Source: Eurosta solidaginis (lineage: Eukaryota; Arthropoda; Insecta; Diptera; Tephritidae). Taken from it: DNA of 64,000 nucleotides. Where the stretch lies: assembly GCF_040869045.1 (NCBI RefSeq), contig NC_090321.1, forward strand, positions 181,197,596 through 181,261,595, in the 5' to 3' direction. The notes below the pieces were generated by a model that was not told the DNA's origin, did no database searches, and saw nothing but the letters and a program-made list of their open reading frames with translations. Shown piece after piece: positions 43,677 through 54,599 of the stretch. The stretch's first letter is position 1; every line of letters begins with the position of its first letter. Position numbers and translations under genes: made by a program.

Positions 43677-44105
43677 TTTCTTTTATATTAATTTAAAATT
43701 TAATTCACAAACTTTTTAGATTCGCTGGCTTACAGCTTTTTGCTATCTTGATTTTCAACACGTAATTATTTTGAGCCTACTAAGCTTATTATTTTTTTTA
43801 TTAAATTCACTGGCTTACAGCTCACTTTTTTATAAATTTCCAAAACACAATTTAATCAATCAACTTATTATGCTTTAACGTAATTTTTCGTTTTTTTTTT
43901 GTTTGTTTTTTTTTTTTTTTTTATTTAATTCACTTTCTTAAATCTACTTCCTTACTATCATTTTTGTTGTAGCTGGACTCCTCTTGCTGCTGCTTTGGAT
44001 CTTCTCTGGTTCAATTCTTCCTTGGTGAGTCCGAAATCGCGACCACGCTGTTCGTCCAATAAATAGGATTTAGTTAAAACACGCGCGGCCCCACACTTGG
44101 GCGCC
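43677..44105 (-). other. errantivirus-like 5' leader with tRNA-Lys-type PBS
   Basis: Untranslated leader between the 5' LTR and gag. GGCGCCCAAG directly follows the LTR and matches the start of a tRNA-Lys primer site, and TGTGGGG after it fits the same site with one extra base. It includes a poly-A/T tract (43893-43924) and a twice-repeated CTGGCTTACAGCT word. Confidence 0.7.
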
Positions 44106-44630
44106 AGTTACTTTCGCTCTTCAATTTAAACGAAAGAGGGTTTTTTATGTTTACTTTATTTTTAATCACCGAATACAATCTCGATTAGAGCCTGGCAAAA
44201 GACTAAACGTAAATAACAGAATCAAACTATTTTATCCAAAGCGGTGGCGAAGGCAGCAGCGGTCGCAGTTGATATTGTTGTTGCATTTGTCGCATTCGCC
44301 GTTGTTTATCATTCATTTCAAAGCATTGTTGTTGTTTACTACTTTACTTCAATATTGTCACGCGCACCTTCACAGACATAGCGTCAGCGTTTTTGGTGTG
44401 AACGGATGTTCACATTAAATGCATTAGTAGGTTTCATATTCGGCAATTCATATGGGAAGATATTGTTTCCCATAAATTTGCTTAGCAGGTGTTAACTACC
44501 TTCACAGACATAGCGTCAGCGTTTTTGGTGTGAACGGATGTTCACATTAAATGCATTAGTAGGTTTTCATATTCGGCAATTCATATGGGAAGATATTGTT
44601 TCCCATAAATCTGCTTAGCAGGTGTTAACT
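44106..44630 (-). repeat. errantivirus-like 5' LTR
   Basis: 525 bp, matching 37429-37953 except for about one base, including the internal 132-bp tandem duplication. Confidence 0.93.
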
Positions 44631-44634
44631 TATA

Positions 44635-44925
44635 CTCATAAACAACGATCAGGTTCACGAAATTACTAGACTTTACGAGAAATGGGTGAACGAGGAAACC
44701 GAAGAGTATAAAAGTGGCACAGGCTGAGGCATGAATAATCAGTTTTCATTTGAGCTATCAATCAGTTTGGTTATTAAGCAAGCTATTCGTTGCAAAGTAT
44801 AAGTGTTATTGTGAAGTACTTTAATAAAGGCCATTTTTCCATTATTCAATATTTATTCAACAGTTTAGCGATACGAACGTTGGCAGAAAATTGCAAATAA
44901 GGGCAATTGCAGTAAATTCGTTACA
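44635..44925 (+). repeat. Gypsy-2 5' LTR, second part
   Basis: Continues the LTR after the retroviral insertion (CTCATAAACAACGATCAGG onward) to GTTACA. It lacks 9 bases present in the 3' LTR (538 versus 529 bp in total). Confidence 0.9.
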
Positions 44926-44976
44926 ATTGGTGTCAGAAGAGGAATTGTTGAATAAATTCCAGAGGACAACAAGGAC

Positions 44977-46145
44977 ATGGCAAAGTTCAGTGAATTGAAG
45001 ATCCAGCAACTGAAGAAGGAGTTGGAGAACCGTGGATTGAATACAACCGGCATTAAACTCGAACTTCAGGCACGATTACGAGAGGCAATGGAAGCAGAAG
45101 GAATTGATGTGGACGAGTATGTCTTTTATCCTGATGGGGACGAGACAACAACAAAAATTGAAGAGAAAAACGAAACATCGCAGACGGTTACGAGCACAGA
45201 CTTGAACATGATTTTGGCTGCAATATCTGCTCAAAAATCGACAGTATCATCTCAATTGGAAGAACAGAAAACGTATATGTCATCACAGATGGAATCCCAA
45301 GAGTCACGAATAACATCGAAGATTGAAGCACAAGAAACGCGTATGTCAGAAATGTCGACACGAATTACATCGAAGATTGAAGCACAAGAAACGCGTATGT
45401 CAGAAATGTCGACACAGATTCCATCGAAGATTGAAGCACAAGAAACGCGTATGTGAGAAATGTCGACACATATTACATCCAAGATGGAAACTCAACTGGA
45501 AGAGCAAAAGACATATATGACATCTCAGTTGGCTGAGCAATTGAAAGCACAGGAGGTCCGAATATCCTGGCAGCTGGAGGTACAGGAGATAAGGGTAACA
45601 TCAAAGCTGGAAGCACAGGATACAAAAATTGTGCAGCTCGAGGACAAAATTGATGCCGAGATAGAAGCTTTGAGAGGTCGTATACAGGAGTTGCAAATGA
45701 ATCGCCCAGCTGTTTCAGCGAGTAATCCAAAGGTAAAAACACCATCCTATGACGGTTGTGTTCCTTTCCAGGTGTTTAAGATTCAGTTTGAGAAGACCGC
45801 AGCAGTGAACAACTGGAGTGCTGAAGACAAAGTTGCTGCACTACATTTGCAGAAACCGTATCACATGCATTGACTCAGGAAACTGCCTCACTATTGAGTA
45901 AACCAGCATACAAAGCTCATCGTGTGGAAGTGGAAAGACCAGATTGGGTAGACACAATTTTGGAAGCACTGAAGGGATCACAACAGAAGAAACCCGGAGT
46001 TATTAAATGTTTCAAGTGCGGCAACCCACGTCATATTGCACGACTTTGCAGCACCGGTTCCAATAGCCCCAACAATGTGGGTGGCCGTAAACGCAGAGCT
46101 GAAGGAGATGAGCAAATCTCCAAGGCCATTCAATCGTTAAACTAA
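44977..46145 (+). pseudogene. Gypsy-2 gag with 18-residue repeat expansion and capsid deletion
   Basis: Begins with the same SAP motif as Gypsy-1 (MAKFSELKIQQLKKELENRG). At 45313-45474 an 18-residue unit (IEAQETRMSEMSTRITSK) is repeated three times in tandem (54-base period). This expansion is absent from Gypsy-1. TGA replaces a Ser codon in the third unit (~45454). About 320 bases of the capsid region, from after KVAAL to before TFAET, are deleted at ~45846 with loss of frame. The CCHC knuckle survives with one change (CFKCGNPRHIARLC). Confidence 0.88.
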
Positions 46146-46252
46146 AGCGAGTCAGCCGCAAGGGGCGACAGCTGGCTCCCTCAATTGAATGCCCCATAAT
46201 CTCTATCTCACAAATTGGAAGAAGGTCAAGCAATCTTACTGTCGGAGGACAT

Positions 46253-49200
46253 GTGGACGGAAAGGAACGTTTACTGACTTTAGATACGGGTGCATCTCAT
46301 TCCATCATTCGAGCGGATTTAGTCAACAAAAAGATAAGACCATTGCTTGGAGCAAGATTACGTACAGCCACGGGAGAGGACACCCAGGTAATTGGAGAAG
46401 TAGAATGTGAAGTCGCAATTGGGAACGTCACGGTAGTACACAATTTTATAGTGGCAGAAATTGTTGATGAAATCATAATTGGAGTGGACTTCTTAATCGA
46501 CCAGGGCATCGACATGCAAAGCAAGACGATGCGATATAAAACCATGGATGTACCACTTAATTTCGGCTACGAGAGAGGCTACAGCAGTAAACGAGTGCTG
46601 GTGGAAGAGAGTCAGCAAATACCACCAAAATCCGAAGCAGTCATCTGGGCAAAGGTTGATGGAGATTGTGGGACAAACAAATTGTGGGTTGTCGAAGCAG
46701 CAAACAAATCAGCACCGAACATACTTGTAGGAAAAACCCTGGCTATGACAAAACAAGATGGACGTATTCCGGTAAGAGTACTCAATGAGTTCAAGTCACC
46801 ACTCAAACTGACCAATGGAGCTATTTTGGGAAGATGCCAAGAGGCTGAAGTAATTATTAACTGTGAACAGCTACAGGAACACGTTTCATCTAGTAATTCT
46901 GATCTTTCAAATGACATCACGGCATGGACGGAGGGGCTAGAGGAAGATTATCAGAGTAAGGCAAAGCAACTGCTCCTAAAGTACGCAAACATATTTGACC
47001 AGGATGGTTCCAAACCAGGCCGCACCAATGTTGTGAAACATCAAATTGACACTGGAGACGCGAGGCCGATACGTCAAGCTCCACGTAGTGTTCCACTGGC
47101 GAAGCGGGAAGTTGTGAGTCAAATTATACAAGAAATGAGCGACAGCGGCGTCATCGAACCATCAGCTAGTCCCTGGAGCTCACCGGTAGTACTTGTAAAG
47201 AAGAAGGATGGAAAAATGAGGTTTTGCGTGGACTACCGGAAATTGAATGACGTTACAAAAAAGGATAGCTAACCATTGCCAAGAATTGACACTCTGGACT
47301 CGCTCTCTGGTACGAAATGGTTTTCCACACTGGACTTGAAAAGCGGCTACTGGCAAGTTGAGGTGAAGGAGGAAGATAAAGAGAAAACAGCCTTCAGTGT
47401 CGGTGATGGTCTTTGGCAATTTACAGTGATGCCTTTTGGACTTTGTAATGCACCAGCTACTTTTGAGAGACTCATGGACCAGGTACTGGAAGGACTACAT
47501 TGGAAAACATGCTTGGTGTACCTTGACGACATCATCATATTGGGCAAGAATTTTGATGAACATCTTAAGAACTTGGAGGAGGTTTTCCAGAGAATAGCTG
47601 GCGGTGGTCTGAAGTTAAGTCCCAAAAAGTGTGCGCTGTTTAAAAAAGAAGTAAATTATTTGGGTCACAAAGTAACGACAGAGGGCATCCGCACAGCGAA
47701 TGAAAAGATAGAGGCAGTAAAGGATTGGCCAAGACCACAGAATCTGCATGAATTGAGAAGTTTCCTTGGGCTGTGTACACATTACCGCCGATTTGTACCA
47801 AATTTTGCCAGCGTAGCCCATAGTCTCCATGAGCTAACAAGAAAAAATAAAGCTTTTGAATGGAAGAAGGAGCAAGAAGTAGCTTTCCAAACATTGAAAG
47901 AGCGTTTGTGCACTGCCCCAATGTTGGCATATCCGATTTCAGGAGCCACGTTTATTCTAGATACAGATGCGAACGGATATGCTATAGGAGGCGTTTTATC
48001 ACAACTGGTCGATGGACAGGAGAAGGTAGTTGCATATTACAGCCGTTCAATTGGCATTGGTAGAGTGCATTAAACATTTCCACAAATACCTCTACGGCCA
48101 GCGATTCCGCGTCAGGACAGATCACGCAGCGTTGAAAAGGCTTCTGCAGTTCCGTAATCCGGAAGGACAATTGGCACGGTGGATCGATCGACTACAAAGC
48201 TATGACTTTTCCATTGAGCATCGAAAAGGTAGTACCCATGGAAATGCTGATGCAATGTCACGAAGACCATGTAGTTTGGAATGCAAGCACTGTTCAAGGG
48301 CTGAGGCTAAAGAAGACATTATAGATGTCCGTCTAATGACTATAACAGGTACAGATGAATGGGACAAGCTAAGAAAGTGTCAGCTAGAAGATACAGATCT
48401 GGCACGTGTTATGCAAGGGCTCGAACGAAACGAAAGACCAAACAGAGAAGAGGTGTCAGCAGAGAGTCCCATTGCGAAGTCATATTGGGCACAGTGGAAC
48501 AGTTTAGAATTGATATCCGGTTGCTTGCATCGAGTATGGGAGAGTGAGGATGGTCAATGCAAGAAGAAACTGACAGAAAGAGGATCCCTGACGTGCTCAG
48601 CGAACTGCACAATGGTCCAAGTGAAGGTCATCTTGGAATTACGAAGACACTCGAGAAAATTAAGCAGAGATTCTATTGGGTTGGTTGCCGTCAGTCGGTC
48701 ACCGAGTGGATTGCCAACTGCGAGGTATGCAACAGAGCGAAAGGGCCCAAAACCCGAAGTCATAGCCAGATGAAGCAGTATATTTCAGGTGCACCATTTG
48801 AAAGGATCGCCATGGATGTCGTAGGTTCATTTCCTACTAGCAACCGCGGAAACAAATACGTACTGGTGGTTATGGATTATTTCAGTAAATGGCCAGAGGT
48901 ATACCCAATCCCAAACCAAGAAGCAGAAACAGTAGCAGAAGTGGTTTAAAACGAATGGGTTGCAAGGTATGGTGTACCAATTGAGTTACATTCTGACCAA
49001 GGCAGGAATTTTGAATCAGCTGTGCAAGAAGTTGGGCATTCGAAAAACACGGACAACTGCATTGCATCCTCAGTCCGATGGTATGGTGGAACGTTTCAAT
49101 AGAACATTGGAGGAGCATTTAAGGAAAGTAATAGACAAGTACCATAAGGACTGGGATCCACACATATCATTATTCTTGATGGCCTACCGATCGGCAGTAC

Positions 49201-49656
49201 ATGACACAACGGGCCAAACTCCTGCAAAGGTAATTTTTGGCAATGACCTTCGACTGCCAGCAGATTTGAAGTATGGAATAGATGCCGATGCGGAGAGCAA
49301 TGTCAAGAAATCCACTGGTGTCTTGGAAGAAGAGCTGAGAGAGATACACGATCTGGTAAGGCAACGAGCAAAGATTATGAGTGACAAAATGAAAGCAAGG
49401 TATGATAAAGCAATTAATTCGGAAGGGTTTCAGGAAGGAGATTAGGTGCTGCTATACAACCCACAACGAAAAAAAGGTTTGTCCCCGAAATTGCAGTGTA
49501 ACTGGGAAGGCCCATACAAAGTTGTAAAACGGATCAACGATGTAGTGTACCGCATACAAACCATTGGCAAACCACGAACCAAAATGAAAGTGGTTCATTT
49601 GGAGAGGCTAGCAGCGGTTAGATCGAGAGATTTGTCTGATCGGGACGATCAGACTT
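46253..49656 (+). pseudogene. Gypsy-2 pol, heavily mutated
   Basis: Collinear with Gypsy-1 pol: protease DTGAS (~46286), RT split by a TAA at 47270-47272 (Tyr codon position), YLDD (47519), RNase H with a deletion at ~48053 that removes the codons between SIG and LVECIK, further frame changes at ~48367 and ~48560, integrase with TAA at 48947 and a small deletion near 49018, and TAG at 49443. The integrase catalytic motifs remain readable (MDVVGSF, SDGMVERFNRTLEE). It is cut at 49656 by copy B, 13 bases before the 3' LTR. Confidence 0.88.
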
Positions 49657-50199
49657 CCCTGCAAAAATCGTGTGACCAAAAACGCACACAGCCACACGAA
49701 TTTTTGACAGGGGTGACGATTTGGAATGAAAAATTCTCCAAATGAAATAGCATGTTGACAACTTTAGCTTTGCCACAATGTATCGTGCTCTCTCGCACCT
49801 ACTATATTCATAGAGATGGTGAAATATGTCAGCTGCTCACGATAAAAAGTCTGCGATGCCGCCATTTTTATTGACAAGTAAATTTTGAGCAGAGACAGGC
49901 CTGGGTCTATTTGTATTTAATTTAATAATTATAAAACTAAGAAAATGCCAAATAGGTGTTAATAAAAACTTGCAAAATTAAGATCTTAATACCTTAGTAA
50001 GTGCGTGGAAAACTTTTCCCATATCGCTACACATTCATTCATTCATTTTTTTGTTTAGCCATTTTCTGGGAAATCTAACATCATTTCATTACTGATGCAG
50101 CGAAATTTGCTGCGTTAAATATGTTATATTGCTTTATATAATTTATATTAAATATATTGCTTTAATATAATGAGTTAATACAAAAGTATTATTTTCAGG

Positions 50200-50325
50200 A
50201 TATCGACAATTTGACCCCATTATCGCCAGAGGTAATTTCGCGTCAGGCAACAATCCATATTGGTACGATTGGACACGGTAAGTCCACTGTAGTAAAAGTC
50301 CAGAGTTCCAACGAAAAGCCATTTT
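50200..50325 (+). pseudogene. eIF2gamma: eIF2-gamma fragment (G1/P-loop region)
   Basis: After the acceptor TATTATTTTCAG the frame reads [20 protein letters not shown] then [13 protein letters not shown], the start of the GTPase domain of translation factor eIF2-gamma. The family P-loop reads GHVAHGKST. Here two or three residues are missing, which destroys the nucleotide site. Homology ends after STVVK within a few codons. It is a short captured exon with its upstream intron end. Confidence 0.8.
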
Positions 50326-50454
50326 TTATGAGGCAACTGACAATTATTCTGTCGTAGGATTTCTTTTAAAACTATTTGTTTATTATTTTACAGGATATTG
50401 TAAAAATTGAAGAATCTGTTCATTGCTCCGAAACGTTGGTAATTCTATGTAGCA

Positions 50455-50880
50455 TGACACTCTTAATACACCGCCAAAAGTATCGAGAGGTGTGTCAAAA
50501 GACGCGTTTTGGTGCCAGGTTCAGCAACCCGAAAACGGAAAACGAAAATTTTGAGTCGTTCAAAAGATATTAACGAAAAACCGCTGTTTTGCGTTGACGG
50601 CCTTCGGTCGAGCGTACAAAAAATTACCGCGGCCGGTCCACCAATATGGTGGTATCAAAATAAAATCCGTGCAAAATTTTCATTGTGCGCAAACATTTTT
50701 TCAGTGCACAACAACATTACAACAACCACATGAATATTGCCAACTTCAACTGCAAAAGTTTCCGGGCAAAGATACTATTTTTCTTTTCCGTCTTCCGATT
50801 ATTGTCGGAGTCAATATGCGTCTTTTGATACCTCTCCCGATATTTTTGGACGCGTATTAGCAATCCACTTCTGTTCTAGA
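50455..50880. repeat. family E repeat inside copy B
   Basis: Contains ATCGAGAGGTGTGTCAAAAG, TTCAAAAGATATTAACGAAA, CCGCTGTTTTGCGTTGACGG and a closing GGACGCGTATTAGCAATCC, a diverged family E core with arms. Confidence 0.65.
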
Positions 50881-50889
50881 CTTTTACCA

Positions 50890-51399
50890 TGACTTGCTAT
50901 GCTACGATCAAAATCGTTTAGAGAGTTGATGATATTAACGATCTACACTTCATGAAGACTGCATTTTTCTTTTTTAACACTTCCATAACGCCAGCGAAAT
51001 TAGCCACCTTCTTTTTTGTTGATTTCGGAGTTGTATTTTGATTTCTAACACGCATTTGTGTTTGTGCCACATCGTCGCTAAAATCAAAGTCGTTTTTCGC
51101 TGCCGGTCTAAAGGGAAATATGAACAAGTAGATCACTTATTAATAATTTAATTTTAGTGTACTCGTACTCTGTTTCCGCATTAGCTGGTGTTGTAGTTTC
51201 AACTTTGGCCGTTGTTCCAGTTGGTTCCGTAACTAATGGATGGCATCCCGGAAATTACCATAGCAATTCCGGCATTGTGCCTTTCTCCAACATAGCATAA
51301 TATGATTCCAATTCTTCTGCATCAGGTATACAGAATATTTCTGCATTCGTTTCGAAGTTCTCCGAAGTATTTTGGTCTGTCCGTGTTTCACCCATTTTA
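50890..51399 (-). pseudogene. PA1/PAGR1-like gene fragment (tentative), two exons
   Basis: On the minus strand, exon 1 starts ATG at 51399 and reads MGETRTDQNTSENFETNAEI then PDAEELESYYAMLEKGTMPE. A TAA follows at ~51258, then HPLVTEPTGTTAKVE. After an acceptor CATATTTCCCTTTAG at ~51110 the second exon reads NDFDFSDDVAQTQMRVRNQN and STKKKVANFAGVMEVLKKKN. Acidic N-terminus, a tryptophan followed by PGxxP.TEPT, an FDF acidic patch and a basic helical end are reminiscent of PAGR1/PA1, a PTIP/MLL3-4-complex subunit. The resemblance is weak, and another nuclear protein is possible. It runs opposite to the neighbouring gene pieces. Confidence 0.4.
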
Positions 51400-51787
51400 T
51401 TTTGTTATATTTTTTACCGATTTGCTCGTATACGTATAAATACAGCTGATTGGTTAGCATGTAAATACAAAATTAACAACAGCTGCTAAATTCTTGGATG
51501 CCACTCGTCCTGCTAGACCAAATTCACCAAATTAGCACGAACTACCCAACAAGAACTCTTTCGGATTGTAGTGCAGTTTATGGTACTCATCGAAATTTGA
51601 GCCACAAGAGTGAGGTATCAAGAGACGCCGACATATTTACGCATAGATTAGATACCGAAAACGAGTTATTTTTTTACCCTTTATCCTCGAAAAAATTGAT
51701 TGACCACCTGGTAAATTTTGTTTCAGCGCATTTACGTTATTTCTTTTTCATATTCGGGACAATGGTAGTAGTGCAGTTTACGGTACC

Positions 51788-51837
51788 CACCCTAAAGTTG
51801 GGCCACCCTAAAGTTGGGCCACCCTAAAGTTGGGCCA
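51788..51837. repeat. 16-bp unit repeated three times
   Basis: ACCCTAAAGTTGGGCC in tandem, preceding family E sequence. Confidence 0.95.
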
Positions 51838-52855
51838 AGATTTTCGAGTGACGTATCAAAAGACGCGTATTAATCTCGAGAACAATAATCCGAAGGTGGA
51901 AAAGAAAAATTTTATCTCTATCGGGAGATATTTGCAGTTGAAGTTGGCGATTTTAATGTGGTTGTTGTTGTGTTTATACCCACAAAAAAAATTGTGCATC
52001 ACCGTGGCGGTAGCCACGGTTATACCACACACCCGGACTTGGCATGGCGTAGCCCAGGGTTATTTTTTATTAGCGCGGCCGAAGGCCGCCAACGCAGAAA
52101 GGTGTTCTGCGCAAAAATACTATGGATCCGACCCCCGGTTTCGGAGGTACCCGCGGCTCTTTTTTCGATTTTTCGTTAATATCTTTTGAACGCGTTAAAA
52201 TTTTTGGTAATAGTCTAGTTGAGGGGTCGACTGCTAATACGCTACCAAAAATAACGAGAGACGTGTCAACCGACGCGTCTTGACATCAGTATTAATAATC
52301 CGAAGGCGGAAAATAAAAATTTTAACGCGTTCAAAAGATATTAACGAAAAATCGAAAAAAGACCCGCGGGTACCTCCGAAACCGGGGGTCGGATCCATAG
52401 TATTTTTGCGCAAAACACCTTTCTGCGTTGGCGGCCTTCGGCCGCGCTAATAAAAAATATACCTGGGCTACGCCATGCCAAGTCCGGGTGCGTGGTATAA
52501 CCGTGGCTACCGCCACGGTGATGGACAATTTTTTTGTGGGTACCGAAAACACACACATGAAAATCGCCAACTTCAACTGCAAATATCTCCTGACAGAGAT
52601 AAAATTTTTTATTTCCGCCATCGGATTATTGTTCCCGAGATTAATACGCGTCTTTTGACACCTCTCTCGATATTTTTGGTAGCGTATTAGCAGTCGACCC
52701 CTCAACTAGACTATTACCAAATTTTTATTTTCCGCCTTCGGATTATTAATACTGATGTCAAGACGCGTCGTTTGACACCTCTCTTGATATTTTTGGTAGC
52801 GTATTAGCAGTCGACCCCTCAACAAGACTACTACCGTCGACCCCTCAACTAGACT
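51835..52855. repeat. family E foldback-like block inside copy B
   Basis: A reverse-oriented core (GTTTATACCCACAAAAAAAA, CACCGTGGCGGTAGCCACGG) is followed by a forward arm (52205, GTCTAGTTGAGGGGTCGAC), a forward core (52380-52600) and three inverted arms ending TCGACCCCTCAACTAGAC at about 52850. It is the same layout as 18074-19556. Confidence 0.75.
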
Positions 52856-53687
52856 TTTACACAAATAATATTCATGTTTTTAAAGCTGAATTGCATAAAA
52901 ACTTTACTGCTTGGCCGCTAGAACAAGTTGCCAAAAGGCGTCCATAATAATCGAATGCCATATAATGGATAACATCCTTATGACCAGCTGATATTAATTC
53001 TACTTCAAACATTTCGCAAACTGTAATTGGAAAACAATCAGAGCGCACTATTTACCATTATAAATAAAGAATAAAATAGTTGCTCTGGAAACGGATTTTG
53101 TCAAACGTAGCAAGAATAAAACAAAGGGTGTTACAAAAGTCGTAACGTGATTGGTTTCGTTACTACGGGCATACGGGCATCGTAGTATATACCCAGCCAG
53201 CATTTTTTGAAAATTTTGATCAAAAAATATTCAAGATGATTAAAACGTTCAAATTTAAAAGCATTTTCTGTTCCAAAATTAACGTATCGTCGGGAGAAAA
53301 ATGTACCATAAATGTGATTATTCTTGAATAATCATTTATGATTCATATTTCGAAACGCTTTTTGTTCATATCTGATATCATTTTATTTTATTCGGTAATG
53401 CATATACATATCTTTGGCAAGGAGATATTTATTTTAATAACGTGTTTTGCAGAAATTTTTAAGTTACAGGGCCGGATAAAGTTTGAGAACGACCTCCGAA
53501 AATACGTAATCCAAAGTCACAATAGATGTAAACAGAGGCGTTACCTACAAAAAAAAAAAATAGTAAAACGTAAAACACACAGAACTGCGAAAACCGCATC
53601 AGCCATCACAAAACCTACGAGGTGTCTATCGCTAATCCAAATTTAAAATTATCTGCTGCAACAATCTATGGTATTTATCATTCACTC
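52856..53687. other. unassigned part of copy B
   Basis: No gene or known repeat is recognised. This part is not shared with copy A, whose homology begins at about 53688 (CACCAGGACAAAGCCGCTGA). Confidence 0.45.
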
Positions 53688-54520
53688 ACCAGGACAAAGC
53701 CGCTGAGACTTTGCTATACTTTAACATACAATACTTTACCCCTTTTTAGCACAACTATTATTTTTGATTTTATTAAATTTTATAAATTGTTTCTTCCTCT
53801 ACAGTTCAATTTCCGTTTTGGATGGTAAAGATGACTTTCGCATATTCTCCATCAATAACTGTGACAAGGTGGAAGATATCTATGCGCGTAAATCGCAACA
53901 TATTATCTTGGTCGAGCGTTCCTTCAATAGCTCTCTAGTGGTGATGGTGACAGCAAGGAAACCCAAGTGCTTACAAATGCTACACTTCAAAAAGAATCAA
54001 AATATCTGCCATTGCGTCTACGGCTCAAATATACACAGTATACGAATGAATCGAACGCGCCTAACAAATAGTTTACATATTCATGATATACGAGACTTGA
54101 AAATGTTACATAAAATCGAAAATATTGCACTAAACGAACTGGGTCTGAATACTGAAACAGTAAACATATTCAAAATCGATAAGAAGGCTGTGATGATGGC
54201 ATTAGACGGTGAGTTATTGAATAACATACGAAAACCATTTTAACCCATCTATTTATTTGCATTACAGCTTTAGCTTTACAAGTATCAAAAATTGCTGCCG
54301 CCAGGCAATTGGAAAAAGCAGAGAAGCATTCATCACACTGTACGGATTATGCAAAGTCAGAAACTGCTGTTGTAACTGCTGCCACCGAAACAACGGTCAT
54401 CTCTACTTCGCCGAGCAGCGGCTGTTCCGACTAACTATCAAAGACAGTATCATCATATCTTTTGCCAACACAGGTCAGCGATGTGCTTACGCAGGACCGT
54501 GCCTTCGCTACTTTATGATG
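53688..54520 (+). pseudogene. Atg18a: captured Atg18 (WIPI) gene fragment in copy B
   Basis: Atg18/WIPI proteins are PI3P-binding beta-propellers of autophagosome formation. Intron sequence ends CCTCTACAG. Exon 53805-54208 reads LDGKDDFRIFSI, VERSFNSSLVVMV, MLHFKKNQNICHC, SLHIHDIRDLKMLHKIE, then jumps at NELGLNTETVNIFKI, omitting roughly 90 family residues (including the FRRG lipid-binding blade). The 59-base intron (GTGAGT...ATTACAG) is kept. Exon 2 from 54268 continues in frame (ALALQVSKIAAARQLEKAE) to SSGCSD, TAA, LSKTVSSYLLPTQVSDVL and AFATL. It is non-functional: internal deletion, a stop, and a missing end. The same deletion joint occurs in copy A. Confidence 0.85.
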
Positions 54521-54599
54521 AATGTCAATTCCCACCAATGGCTATTGCGGCGCGCGATTGGCAAACAAGATGACGGCGCAGTATAGATAAAGAACGTTT

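Larger units (their letters stand above)
37429..44630 (-). mobile_element. env-bearing errantivirus-like (insect endogenous retrovirus) element
   Basis: 7,202 bp on the minus strand with the 4-bp duplication TATA (37425-37428, 44631-44634). It has two 525-bp LTRs with AGTTA...TAACT-type ends that seem to differ at a single base (A/G at 37936 versus 44613). A tRNA-Lys-type primer site (GGCGCCCAAG...TGTGGGG, 44105 downward) adjoins the 5' LTR, and a polypurine stretch CGGGGGGAGT adjoins the 3' LTR. Three genes gag, pol and env follow the order of the 17.6/297/gypsy group. Near-identical LTRs imply a recent insertion, yet integrase carries a stop codon. Confidence 0.93.
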
